DNA of 64,000 bases from Streptomyces sp. R21 (GCF_041051975.1 NZ_CP163435.1:8648501-8712500); one strand, 5' to 3'. Shown: positions 17,300-25,566, numbered from the stretch's first letter. Notes: generated by a model from the sequence alone, not told the origin. Made by a program: numbers and translations.

Positions 17300-18019
17300 A
17301 TGACCACTTCCACGCCCACCGTCGTCCTCGTCCACGGCGCGTTCGCCGACGCCGCCAGCTGGTCCGGAGTCATCACCGAACTCCAGAGCCACGGCATCCC
17401 GGTGATAGCCCCGCCCAACCCGCTGCGCGGCCTCGCGGCCGACGCCGCCTACGTCGCCTCCGTGGCCTCCCAGATCGAGGGCCCCGTCGTACTGGTGGGC
17501 CACTCCTACGGCGGCGCGCTGATCACCGTGGCCGGCACCACGGAGAACGTCGTCGGCCTCGTCTACGTGGCCGCCTACGTCCTCGAAGAGGGCGAGAGCC
17601 TCGGCGAGCTCCAGGGCCGCTTCCCCGACTCGCCGCTGGTCAGCAGCCTGAAGCAGTGGACGTACCCCGTCGCGGACGGTGACCCCGCCGCCGAGGTCAC
17701 CATCACCGCGGAGGCCTTCCCGTCCGTCTTCGCCGCCGATGTGCCCGCCGACGTCACGAAGGTCCTGGCGGTGGCTCAGCGCCCGCTCGCGGCCGGTGCC
17801 TTCACGGAGACGGCCTCCGCCGCCGCGTGGAAGACCAAGCCGTCCTGGGCCCTGGTGGCCGGCGCGGACCAGGCGATCAACCCGGAGGTCGAGCGGTTCG
17901 GCGCCAAGCGCGCCGGGGCGACCATCGTCGAGTTCGAGGGCGCCTCGCACGCGGTCGCCGTCTCCCAGCCCGCGGCGGTCGCCGACCTGATCCGCGACGC
18001 GGTGCGCTCGGTGAGCTGA
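17300..18019 (+). CDS. Alpha/beta hydrolase (HNL/esterase type)
   Basis: A 239-aa hydrolase with the N-terminal VLVHGAFADAASW, nucleophile elbow GHSYGG and C-terminal ASHAVAVSQP supplying the His. This is the plant salicylate-esterase/HNL-like group common in actinomycetes. The ATG follows CTCGGAG and sits 17 bases from the preceding hydrolase stop. A hairpin closes the unit shortly after its stop. Confidence 0.82.
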   Translation: MTTSTPTVVLVHGAFADAASWSGVITELQSHGIPVIAPPNPLRGLAADAAYVASVASQIEGPVVLVGHSYGGALITVAGTTENVVGLVYVAAYVLEEGESLGELQGRFPDSPLVSSLKQWTYPVADGDPAAEVTITAEAFPSVFAADVPADVTKVLAVAQRPLAAGAFTETASAAAWKTKPSWALVAGADQAINPEVERFGAKRAGATIVEFEGASHAVAVSQPAAVADLIRDAVRSVS

Positions 18020-18024
18020 CGTAC

Positions 18025-18042
18025 GGACCGGTCGGCCGGTCC
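18025..18042 (+). terminator. Terminator-like hairpin after the hydrolase pair
   Basis: GGACCGG pairs with CCGGTCC across a TCGG loop, six bases after the hydrolase stop. No T-run. It separates the hydrolases from the trpS-led cluster. Confidence 0.5.
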
Positions 18043-18135
18043 CGGGGTCCTACGGCGTGTCGCGGCCGGGGCCGACCGGGTGGGTGCGCGAGTCTCCTCG
18101 TGCCGAACTGCCCTCTGGCTCAAGGGAGCTGAGGC

Positions 18136-18141
18136 TATGAT
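18136..18141 (+). promoter_or_regulatory. -10 element TATGAT for the trpS leader
   Basis: TATGAT ends six bases before the ATG of the Trp leader peptide, so transcription would start on or beside that ATG and the message would be leaderless. No good -35 is seen, which is common in Streptomyces. Confidence 0.55.
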
Positions 18142-18147
18142 GTGCGT

Positions 18148-18189
18148 ATGCATCGTTCGTCGTGTCTGAGCTGGTGGCGCTCCGGGTAG
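18148..18189 (+). CDS. Trp leader peptide of trpS
   Basis: A 13-codon reading frame, MHRSSCLSWWRSG, with two adjacent Trp codons, ending 115 bases before trpS. It is the sensor of a ribosome-mediated attenuator: when charged tRNA-Trp is scarce the ribosome stalls at the Trp pair. The auxiliary indolmycin-resistant trpS of S. coelicolor is known to be controlled in this way. Possible start by leaderless initiation; GAGG at 18131-18134 is rather distant. A competing frame from 18137 has no Trp. Confidence 0.75.
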   Translation: MHRSSCLSWWRSG

Positions 18190-18239
18190 GAGCGGCCACC
18201 TCTCATGCATGACCGGGCCGTTCGGATGGACGGCCCTTT
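18173..18239 (+). promoter_or_regulatory. Transcription attenuator of trpS
   Basis: Three mutually exclusive pairings can be drawn. GGTGGCGCTCC (18173-18183, covering most of the Trp codons) pairs with GGAGCGGCCACC (18189-18200) as the pause hairpin. CGGCC (18193-18197) can instead pair with GGCCG (18216-18220) as an antiterminator. GGGCCGT (18215-18221) pairs with ACGGCCC (18230-18236), followed by TTT, as the terminator. A ribosome stalled on the Trp codons would mask the first arm and favour read-through into trpS. Confidence 0.7.
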
Positions 18240-18304
18240 CGCGTCCCTGGGTGCAACCAGGAGTCGGGCCGTCCTGACGGTGAGACCGACCACCAGGAGA
18301 CCTT

Positions 18305-19417
18305 GTGAACACCACCCCCCAGACCGTGAGCCCCGACGACTCCGCCTCGGCAACCTCCGCCGACGCGCTCGGGACATCCGCCGCGCAGGCCCGCAGCGCC
18401 GTGCTGGAAGAGCTGATCCGCAAGGATCCCGGACAGTTCCGGGTGCTGACCGGCGACCGCCCCACGGGCCGACTGCACCTGGGCCACTACTTCGGCACAC
18501 TGCACAACCGCGTACGTCTTCAGAACCTCGGCGTGGAGATGTTCGTGATCATCGCGGACTACCAGGTCCTGACCGACCGCGATGTGGCGGACAACCTGAC
18601 CGAGCACGTCGAGGAACTGGTCCTGGACTACCTCGCCATCGGCGTGGACCCGGCACGCACCACGATCTTCACGCACAGCGCCGTCCCCGCCCTCAACCAG
18701 CTGATGCTGCCCTTCCTCAGCCTCGTCTCCGTCGCCGAGCTCAACCGCAACCCCACGGTCAAGGACGAGATCGCCCACTCGCGCCAGTCCGCCGTCAGCG
18801 GACTGATGTTCACCTACCCCGTCCACCAGGCCGCCGACATCCTCTTCTGCAAGGGCAATCTGGTCCCGGTCGGCCAGGACCAGCTCCCGCACCTCGAGAT
18901 CACCCGCACGATCGCCCGCCGCTTCAACGACCGCTACGGCAACGGCACCGCCGTCTTCCCGCAGCCCGATGCCCTGCTGTCGAGCGCACCGCTCCTGCTC
19001 GGCACGGACGGCACCAAGATGAGCAAGAGCCGAGGCAACGCCATCGTGCTGGCCGCCGACGCCGACGAGACCGCCCGCCTGGTCAAGGGCGCCAAGACGG
19101 ACTCCGAACGCCACATCACGTACGACCCGGTCACGCGCCCCGAGGTGTCCTCCCTCCTCCTGCTGACGGCTCTGTGCCAGAACCGGACCCCCCAGCAGGT
19201 GGCCGACGACATCGGCTCCGCGGGAGCCGCCGCCCTGAAGAAGACCGTGACCGAGGCGGTCAACGAGTACCTGGCCCCGATCAGGGCCCGACGGGCCGAG
19301 TACGCGCAGGACCGCACCTTTCTCCGCCAGACACTGCGGGAAGGCAACGAGCGGGCGCGGGCGGTGGCCGATGCCACGCTCGCCGAGGTCCGTGCCGCCA
19401 TGAACAGCCACTACTGA
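18305..19417 (+). CDS. trpS: Tryptophanyl-tRNA synthetase, probable resistant isoform
   Basis: A 370-aa class-I aminoacyl-tRNA synthetase that charges tRNA-Trp. HLGH (residues 58-61) and KMSKS (238-242) are intact; a 30-40 residue N-terminal extension precedes the catalytic core. By my hand alignment, Gln87 in ADYQVLT occupies the place of His43 of the Bacillus enzyme (VDQHAIT), a position where substitution is known to give indolmycin resistance. GTG start after AGGAGA. It is controlled by a Trp leader and lies at the head of a tryptophan-modifying cluster, so self-resistance is the likely role, with the housekeeping copy elsewhere. Confidence 0.9.
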   Translation: MNTTPQTVSPDDSASATSADALGTSAAQARSAVLEELIRKDPGQFRVLTGDRPTGRLHLGHYFGTLHNRVRLQNLGVEMFVIIADYQVLTDRDVADNLTEHVEELVLDYLAIGVDPARTTIFTHSAVPALNQLMLPFLSLVSVAELNRNPTVKDEIAHSRQSAVSGLMFTYPVHQAADILFCKGNLVPVGQDQLPHLEITRTIARRFNDRYGNGTAVFPQPDALLSSAPLLLGTDGTKMSKSRGNAIVLAADADETARLVKGAKTDSERHITYDPVTRPEVSSLLLLTALCQNRTPQQVADDIGSAGAAALKKTVTEAVNEYLAPIRARRAEYAQDRTFLRQTLREGNERARAVADATLAEVRAAMNSHY

Positions 19418-19486
19418 GGAGGACCTCCAGGCGTCCTCCAGGCGACCTCGAGAGTCTTTCGAGCATTTCGGCAGACCCTGTCAGGC
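19418..19486 (+). promoter_or_regulatory. trpS-JAMM intergenic hairpin
   Basis: Directly after the trpS stop, GGAGGAC (19418-19424) pairs with GTCCTCC (19433-19439). It has no T-run; it may stabilise the trpS 3' end or partly uncouple trpS from the biosynthetic genes. No short precursor-peptide frame lies in this gap. Confidence 0.4.
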
Positions 19487-20131
19487 ATGAAGAATATGCC
19501 GTTCGGTGATCTTCCGGAGACCGTCCGCTTCGAAATCGAACCTGCCCGGCGTTGCTTCATCGAGGATGCCGTGAAGGAATACCAGGAATGTCTGGACAGC
19601 CGCAACGACGACGGAGTGCCAAGCCATCTGCCGCGTGCGTCGGGGCTGCTGTTCGGACATTCGGACGGTACCGAGATAACCATCAGCGACATCGAGTTCG
19701 CGCCGAATGTCCGCGACAGCGACGACAGCGTCATGTGTGAATTCGAAGGTGTCATCGCCCCGCAGTTCGGCGATGTGTACAAGAACCCGAAACGAGGGTT
19801 CTGGACGGACGAGAAGTTTGTCCTGCGCGCCATCCAGCGTCACTCCGCGAACGGTCTGGATCTGCTGGGGTCCATCCATTCACATCCGAACTGGCATGAG
19901 ATCGGCCCGCCGCACGAGCGGCACCAGAAGCTGAGTGAGAGTCCGACGCGGATGGATGAATACCTTTTCCGTCAGTCGTCCTGGCCGGTGAACGTGATCT
20001 GCTACGTCTATCAGGACGACGGCGCTGTCGCTCATCGGCTGGCCGGCTGGAGGCCCGGGCCGGAGCAATGCAACAGGCTCGACCTGCGGATTCCGTCGGT
20101 GGTTCGAGACGAATTCAATGTGGAGGCGTGA
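19487..20131 (+). CDS. JAMM/deubiquitinase-like protein, putative sulfurtransferase
   Basis: A 214-aa JAB1/MPN-fold protein. The metal-binding HSHP lies at 131-134, with an Asp (D157, in SPTRMDEY) as likely third ligand; the usual gap of about 10 residues is here 24. The conserved glutamate before the GLLFG strand (53-57) is replaced by Arg50 in my alignment, so classical peptidase activity is doubtful. It pairs with the sulfur carrier gene three bases downstream, as QbsD pairs with QbsE in thioquinolobactin. In chuangxinmycin assembly a DUB-like protein acts as sulfurtransferase. The start lacks a strong ribosome site; ATG 19496 is an alternative. Confidence 0.78.
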   Translation: MKNMPFGDLPETVRFEIEPARRCFIEDAVKEYQECLDSRNDDGVPSHLPRASGLLFGHSDGTEITISDIEFAPNVRDSDDSVMCEFEGVIAPQFGDVYKNPKRGFWTDEKFVLRAIQRHSANGLDLLGSIHSHPNWHEIGPPHERHQKLSESPTRMDEYLFRQSSWPVNVICYVYQDDGAVAHRLAGWRPGPEQCNRLDLRIPSVVRDEFNVEA

Positions 20132-20134
20132 AAC

Positions 20135-20425
20135 ATGGCCGATGTCAAACTCCCCGCAGCGTTCCACATGCTGGCCGGCGGGCGGAAGCAGCTGCCGGTC
20201 AAGGGCGACAGTGTCCGGGAGGTGCTGGTCGGTCTGGACCGCGACTGTCCCGGCGTCCTCGAGCGGCTCATGGACGGGGAAGGGTCGGTGAAGCGCTACG
20301 TCAATGTCTATCGGAATGACAGCGACATCAGGGAACTCGACGGCCTGGAAACGGCGGTGACGAACGACGACGTCATCTGGATCGTGCCGGCCGTGGCGGG
20401 TGGCAGCGGAGAACCACGGTCCTAG
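20135..20425 (+). CDS. Ubiquitin/ThiS/MoaD-like sulfur carrier with masked diglycine
   Basis: A 96-aa beta-grasp protein. The C-terminus reads VPAVAGGSGEPRS: the diglycine that must be exposed for thiocarboxylation is followed by six more residues, so processing is needed. This matches QbsE-type carriers rather than ThiS, which ends at GG. GGAGG precedes the ATG, which lies three bases after the JAMM stop. No ThiF/MoeB-type activating enzyme is in the cluster, so a shared enzyme such as MoeZ is the likely activator (inference). It would donate the sulfur atom of the product. Confidence 0.82.
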   Translation: MADVKLPAAFHMLAGGRKQLPVKGDSVREVLVGLDRDCPGVLERLMDGEGSVKRYVNVYRNDSDIRELDGLETAVTNDDVIWIVPAVAGGSGEPRS

Positions 20426-20435
20426 GAGGGGCGAG

Positions 20436-21644
20436 ATGTCGGACATCATTCCCACCGAGTTCTTCACCAGCCCCGGGCCCTCTCCGCACGCGAACGCGGC
20501 GGAGCTCAGGTCCCGATGTCCCGTTCACCGCATCGATGTTCCCCCCGGCGCCCAGGCGTACGCGGTCCTCTCCAACAAGGTCGTCGAGGAGGCACTCGGC
20601 GACTCGCGCCTGTCCAAGCAGGTCGAGAACCTTCCCGCCGAGTTCCGGGACAAGGCCGTGGACAACAGCCTCCTCGTGGTCGGCAACCTGGGGTTCGCCG
20701 ACCCGCCCAGGCACACCCGGCTGAAGGAGCCGATCCGCCGGGCGTTCCTGCCGGGCACGGTCGCGCGGCTCGCATCGCGCATCGACGACATCGTCAACGA
20801 TCTCATCGACGCCTTCCCGGAGTCCGGTGAGATCGATCTGCTGAGTGCTTTCGCTCTTCCGCTGCCGCTCACCGTCATCTGCGAGTACCTCGGGATTCCG
20901 GTCGAGGACAGGCCGCTGTTCCAGGAGTGGAGTTACGTCCTCAGCCAGGGTCCGTGCACGGACGGGGAACTGAAGGCGGCGAGCGAGGAGTTCTCGGACT
21001 ACTTCACCAAGCTGGTGGCCGAGCGTCGCACGGACCTGCGGGATGACCTGCTGAGCGCGATCATCAGGGCCCGGGACGAGGGCGTGTACAGCGAGCAGGA
21101 GCTGCTCTCGACGCTCCTCCTGCTGATCATCGCCGGGCACAAGACCGTCGCCAACATGATCGGCAACGGAACGGCACTGCTGCTCCGCCATCCCGAGCAA
21201 CTGGACATGCTCCGCGCCGATCCCGCGCTGATTCCCCCGGCGATCGAGGAGATCCTCCGCTACGAGGGTTCGGCAGCCTGGGCCTCGCTGCGGATCGCGG
21301 GAGAGGACATGCAGCTCGGGGGAGTGGACATACCCAAGGGGAGCTTCGTACACCTGTCGCTGTCCAGTGCGGGTCACGATCCCGCGACGTACGACGATCC
21401 GGAGACCTTCGACGTCACCCGCTCACCGAACCGCCATCTGTCCTTCGGCCATGGTGCGCACTTCTGCATCGGCGCCCCGCTGGCCCGGCTCCAGGGACAG
21501 ATCGCCTTCTCCACGCTGCTGCGCCGACTGCCGCAGTTGGCACTCGCGGTACCTCCGGAGGAGATTGCCTGGCTCTCCGACAGTTCGCTCAGCCGGGGCC
21601 TTGAGGCCCTTCCCCTGCGCGTGGGGGAGAGGTTGCCGCGATGA
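20436..21644 (+). CDS. Cytochrome P450
   Basis: A 402-aa soluble bacterial P450. The heme-ligand loop is FGHGAHFCIGAPLAR with Cys344, the ExxR helix is EILR at 272-275, and the I-helix reads AGHKT at 233-237, where most relatives have an acidic residue (AGHET). AGGAGG precedes the ATG. The stop overlaps the next start. In a chuangxinmycin-type pathway the P450 would form the bond between sulfur and indole C4. No ferredoxin gene is adjacent, so redox partners must come from elsewhere. Confidence 0.88.
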   Translation: MSDIIPTEFFTSPGPSPHANAAELRSRCPVHRIDVPPGAQAYAVLSNKVVEEALGDSRLSKQVENLPAEFRDKAVDNSLLVVGNLGFADPPRHTRLKEPIRRAFLPGTVARLASRIDDIVNDLIDAFPESGEIDLLSAFALPLPLTVICEYLGIPVEDRPLFQEWSYVLSQGPCTDGELKAASEEFSDYFTKLVAERRTDLRDDLLSAIIRARDEGVYSEQELLSTLLLLIIAGHKTVANMIGNGTALLLRHPEQLDMLRADPALIPPAIEEILRYEGSAAWASLRIAGEDMQLGGVDIPKGSFVHLSLSSAGHDPATYDDPETFDVTRSPNRHLSFGHGAHFCIGAPLARLQGQIAFSTLLRRLPQLALAVPPEEIAWLSDSSLSRGLEALPLRVGERLPR

Positions 21645-22591
21645 CGGAATCAGGCGGCCCGGCCATCGCCGTGGCGGGCGCCGGCGCGGTAGGCACCTAC
21701 TTCGGTGGCCGGCTCGCCGCTGCGGGGCACGATGTGCGATTCCTGGCTCGCGGTGAGAACCTCGCCGCGCTCAGGCGAGGGGGACTGCGCGTCACCAACG
21801 GCTCAAGTGGCTGGAGCGTGCCCAGGGTTCGGGCGTCCGACGACGCGCACGACCTCGGCCAGGTCGACTACGTGCTGCTCTGCGTCAAGACGTCGCAGTT
21901 GCCGGCGGCCGTCGACGCACTGGGCCCACTGCTCGGCGAGAACACCGCCGTCGTCACCGTGCAGAACGGAGTGGAGGCTCCTGAGCAGGTCGCCGCCGGG
22001 ATCGGCCGCGCACGGGTACTCCCCGGCATGGCCCGAGTCGTCGCCACGGCGGTCGGTCCGGGCGAGGTGCGGCATGTGGGTCCCCCCGGTGCGCTGGGTT
22101 TCGCCGAGTGGGACAGCGCTGTGTCCGACCGGGTGGTTCGGCTGCGCACGGTGCTGCGTGACGCCTCGGTGACCGTGACGGAGCCGCGCGACATCTGGGC
22201 CGCGCTGTGGGCGAAGTTCCTGTTGGTGGTTCCGGTCGGCAGCCTTGGAGCCGTCACCGGCGGCGCGACCATCGGCGAACTCCGCTCACGGCCCGGTACC
22301 CGGAACATGCTGATCGCCGGCATGCGGGAAATACACGAGACCGGGATCAAGCTCGGGATCGAGCTGCCCGCGGACTGCGTCGACACGGCGACGGAGCTCA
22401 TGGACCGTCAGTCGCCCGACGCCACCTCCTCGCTGCAACGGGACATCCTGGCGGGAGGGCCGTCGGAGCTCGAAGCGTGGACGGGGGCCGCCGTTCGCCT
22501 CGCCGGCCGCGCGGGCCTGACCGCGCCGGTCCACGAGATGCTCTACGAGCTGCTCGCCATGCGTGAAGCCACGGGGAGGCGCGGACGATGA
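21641..22591 (+). CDS. Ketopantoate reductase (PanE/ApbA)-family enzyme
   Basis: A 316-aa two-domain reductase. The NADPH site AVAGAGAVGTYFGG is at the N-terminus, a conserved KTSQLPAAVDAL and TVQNGVE follow, and the C-terminal helical domain has the KFLLVVPVGSLGAVTG block with the catalytic Lys. It starts within the P450 stop (ATGA) and ends within the aminotransferase start, so it is part of the biosynthetic operon. A panE role is unlikely here; reduction of a methylated indolepyruvate to the 2-hydroxy acid fits better but is inferred. Confidence 0.82.
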   Translation: MTESGGPAIAVAGAGAVGTYFGGRLAAAGHDVRFLARGENLAALRRGGLRVTNGSSGWSVPRVRASDDAHDLGQVDYVLLCVKTSQLPAAVDALGPLLGENTAVVTVQNGVEAPEQVAAGIGRARVLPGMARVVATAVGPGEVRHVGPPGALGFAEWDSAVSDRVVRLRTVLRDASVTVTEPRDIWAALWAKFLLVVPVGSLGAVTGGATIGELRSRPGTRNMLIAGMREIHETGIKLGIELPADCVDTATELMDRQSPDATSSLQRDILAGGPSELEAWTGAAVRLAGRAGLTAPVHEMLYELLAMREATGRRGR

Positions 22592-23670
22592 ACGTGAGAT
22601 CCGCCGAACGCGGCACGCTGCGGGACATGACGGCCTACCGGGTCATGGAGTCGTCGTACACCGCAGGAAGCCCGCGCATCACCTTCGACCTCTCCAGCAA
22701 CGAACTCGCTCATCCACCGCTGCCCACCGTGCTTGCCGGTGTCCAGGAATGCCTGCCACGGCTCGGCCGCTATCCCGACCCGACGGCACGGGAGTTGACC
22801 GAGGAGATCGCCGGGCATCTGTGCCTCTCCCCGGACGAGGTGGCCGTAGGTCCCGGAAGTGCGGGCGCGCTCCAGCAGGTCCTGCTCGCACTGTGCGGCG
22901 AGGGCGACGAAGTCGTCTACGCATGGCCGGGGTTCGACGCGTACCCGCTGCTGGTCGCCGTTTCCGGCGCCACCAGCGTCCGTGTGCCGCTGACCGAGTC
23001 CGGGGATCACGACCTCGACGAGATCCGTGCCCGGGTGGGTGCGCGGACCAGGGTGGTGATCCTTTGCTCGCCGCACAACCCGACGGGATCCGTCATCGAC
23101 CAGGGAAAGTTGCACGGTTTCCTGCGTTCGTTGCCGGATCGGGTCATCGCGGTCGTCGACGAGGCCTACGTGGAGTTCGAGCGGGGCGGTGATCCTCCGG
23201 GTGTGCCGACGGTGCTGCGGGAGAACGGCAACGCCGTGATACTCCGCACCTTCTCCAAGGCGTACGGCCTGGCCGGCCTGCGGGTCGGTTATGCGGCCGG
23301 ACCACGGCAGGTCATGGCCACCGTCCGCAAGACGGCCATACCTTTCGGGGTGACGCGCCTCGCTGAACGAGCCGCAATCCTGTCCTTGCGCAGTCCGGCC
23401 CAACTGCGGGACCGCATGGCGGCAGTGATCACGGCACGTGCGGAACTGACCGCCGGTCTCAGGGAATTGGGGCTGCCCGTCCTGCCCTCTCGAGGCAACT
23501 TCGTCTGGCTCCCGCTCACTTCGGCCGCCGAATCCTTCGCCCGGACCGCAGCCATGGCAGGGGTAAAGGTCCGAGCGTTTCCGGGGCACGGCGTGCGCAT
23601 CACGGTCGGAGAGGCCGAAGCGCATCGAATCCTGCTGACCGCGCTCGGCCACAGGGATCGCGGAAACTGA
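22588..23670 (+). CDS. PLP aminotransferase, histidinol-phosphate (HisC)-like
   Basis: A 360-aa fold-type I aminotransferase. The N-terminal LSSNELAHPP, cofactor segment SPHNPTGS, VVDEAYVEF and the Schiff-base Lys224 in TFSKAYGLAGLRVGY are all present. HisC-like enzymes often accept aromatic amino acids, so deamination of tryptophan to indole-3-pyruvate is the expected first step. ATGA overlap with the reductase gene. The radical SAM gene follows after 24 bases. Confidence 0.85.
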   Translation: MNVRSAERGTLRDMTAYRVMESSYTAGSPRITFDLSSNELAHPPLPTVLAGVQECLPRLGRYPDPTARELTEEIAGHLCLSPDEVAVGPGSAGALQQVLLALCGEGDEVVYAWPGFDAYPLLVAVSGATSVRVPLTESGDHDLDEIRARVGARTRVVILCSPHNPTGSVIDQGKLHGFLRSLPDRVIAVVDEAYVEFERGGDPPGVPTVLRENGNAVILRTFSKAYGLAGLRVGYAAGPRQVMATVRKTAIPFGVTRLAERAAILSLRSPAQLRDRMAAVITARAELTAGLRELGLPVLPSRGNFVWLPLTSAAESFARTAAMAGVKVRAFPGHGVRITVGEAEAHRILLTALGHRDRGN

Positions 23671-23694
23671 TTCTCACTCAAGGGTAGGCGTCCT

Positions 23695-25566
23695 GTGAAA
23701 ATTCTGATGATCGCAATGCCGTGGCAAGGGCTCAACACCCCCTCCAGCGCACTGGGAATTCTGGGGCCGTGCGTCCGCCGACAGGCCGCAGGCTGGACCG
23801 TCGAGGAGCTGTACGCCAACCTCGGCTGGGCCGAGTGCCTGATGCGTGAGAGCAACGGCTCCATCACGACGGAGGATTACGGGAACATCGCCGACCAGGT
23901 CTTCCACGGCGTGGGTGACTGGGTGTTCACGTCAGCGCTGTACGACGTGGACACTTATCAGGCCGCCGAGTACGCCGAGTTCCTCGAGCAGCGGGACATG
24001 GATCCGGCGCTCGCTGTCCAGATGCAGAAGTACGCCCGGGGATTCGTCCGGGATCTCGCGGCGGAGATCGCCGCTGATCCGCCCGACGTCGTCGGGTTCA
24101 CGACGACGTTCATGCAGAACGTGCCGTGTCTCGCACTGGCCAGGGAGCTGAAGAAGCTCGCTCCGGACATCATCACGGTGATCGGCGGCAGCAACTGCGA
24201 CGGAGTGCAGGGTCCCGCCCTGCACCGGAACTTCGAGCAGCTCGACTTCGTGATCAGTGGTGAGGGCGAGCGGTCGCTGCCCGCGTTGCTGAACCGCATC
24301 GCCAAGGGCCGGAGTGTGGCCGATGTTCCGGGGCTCAGCTGGCGCGACGACGCGGGGCAGACGGTGGTGAATCCGCCGCACCAGGGGGCCATCCCGTTCG
24401 CCGCGGTGCCCGCACCCGACTACGACGGCTACTTCCAGGCGCTCGAGAAGTCGTCCCTGCGCCACCACGTCCGTCCGATGCTGGTGCTGGAGACCTCCCG
24501 CGGCTGCTGGTGGGGAGAGGCCCACCAGTGCACGTTCTGCGGCCTGAACGGATCGAACATCGACTTCCGAAGCAAGGCCCCTGAGCGCATCGCCCAGGAG
24601 GTCCAGGACCTGGCCGAGCGATACCGGGTCCTCGACCTGGTCATGGTCGACAACATCCTCGACATGAAGTACCTCAAGACGGCGATGCCTGCGCTGGCCG
24701 CCCTCGACTGCGATCTGCGCATCCACTACGAGATCAAGTCCAATATGAACCGGGACCAGTTGAGCAAGCTGAAAGAGGCGAACGTCCTCTTCGTACAGCC
24801 CGGAATCGAGAGCCTGAGCAGCAATGTGCTGCGGATCATGGACAAGGGCGTCAGCGCCGCGCACAACGTACGGATGCTGCGGGACGGGCAGGATCTCGGG
24901 CTCAACGTGACCTGGAGCATCCTCTACGGCTTCCCCGGTGAGACCGAGGACGAATACCGCGGACTGCTCAAGAAAATGGCCACACTTGAGCACCTCGAGC
25001 CGCCGAGCGGGGCCTGGCGCATCGCGCTGGAGCGCTTCAGCCCGTACTTCGAGGATCCCACCCAGGGATTCATGTTCCGCCGTCCGTCGGAGATCTACGA
25101 CTTCATCTACCAGATCCCACGGAACGACCTGTACGACATGGTCTTCTTCTTCGACACCAGCGTCCAGGGCATCTCGGGTTCCATCGAGGACGACGTGAAG
25201 CAGGCATGCGAGGAATGGGCCAAGGCATACCCGCAGTCCACCCTCACCTGCTGGAGCGACGACCGCGGCAGGGTCGTCATCGAAGACCACCGTGCCAGCT
25301 GGCCGGAGGAAGTGATCGAGCTGGACGAGGTCCAGAGCAATGTGTACCTCGGCATGTCCCAGTGCGCCGCCCTGGAGGGCATACGCCGGCGGCTCGCCGA
25401 GGGCGGACACGTCGTCGGGGACGAGCAACTCGAAGAGATGCTCCGCTACTTCGTCGATCGAGGCCTGGCCTTCGAGGACGAGGGCCGCTACGTGAGCGTC
25501 GCACTGGAGATCGACCCGTACCGCCGAAAGCTGGTCGGCGGCAAGGAGGTGGCGGCATCGCTATGA
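23695..25566 (+). CDS. Cobalamin-dependent radical SAM C-methyltransferase
   Basis: A 623-aa protein of the 'RiPP maturation radical SAM' class B type. The first 250 residues form a B12-binding Rossmann region (MKILMIAMPWQGLNTPSSALG; VIGGSNCDG). The cluster ligands are C271-x7-C279-x2-C282 in CWWGEAHQCTFCG, the spacing peculiar to this family. A C-terminal extension of about 200 residues follows. It would methylate an unactivated carbon, here probably the beta carbon of indolepyruvate. The GTG start has only a weak AGGG upstream. No RiPP precursor lies nearby, so a small-molecule substrate is favoured. Confidence 0.85.
   Translation: MKILMIAMPWQGLNTPSSALGILGPCVRRQAAGWTVEELYANLGWAECLMRESNGSITTEDYGNIADQVFHGVGDWVFTSALYDVDTYQAAEYAEFLEQRDMDPALAVQMQKYARGFVRDLAAEIAADPPDVVGFTTTFMQNVPCLALARELKKLAPDIITVIGGSNCDGVQGPALHRNFEQLDFVISGEGERSLPALLNRIAKGRSVADVPGLSWRDDAGQTVVNPPHQGAIPFAAVPAPDYDGYFQALEKSSLRHHVRPMLVLETSRGCWWGEAHQCTFCGLNGSNIDFRSKAPERIAQEVQDLAERYRVLDLVMVDNILDMKYLKTAMPALAALDCDLRIHYEIKSNMNRDQLSKLKEANVLFVQPGIESLSSNVLRIMDKGVSAAHNVRMLRDGQDLGLNVTWSILYGFPGETEDEYRGLLKKMATLEHLEPPSGAWRIALERFSPYFEDPTQGFMFRRPSEIYDFIYQIPRNDLYDMVFFFDTSVQGISGSIEDDVKQACEEWAKAYPQSTLTCWSDDRGRVVIEDHRASWPEEVIELDEVQSNVYLGMSQCAALEGIRRRLAEGGHVVGDEQLEEMLRYFVDRGLAFEDEGRYVSVALEIDPYRRKLVGGKEVAASL

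Noticed and set aside
18137..18169. MMCVCIVRRV as the leader peptide
   Set aside because: It is better spaced from GGGAG but holds no Trp codon and does not reach the pause hairpin; the overlapping WW frame explains the attenuator.
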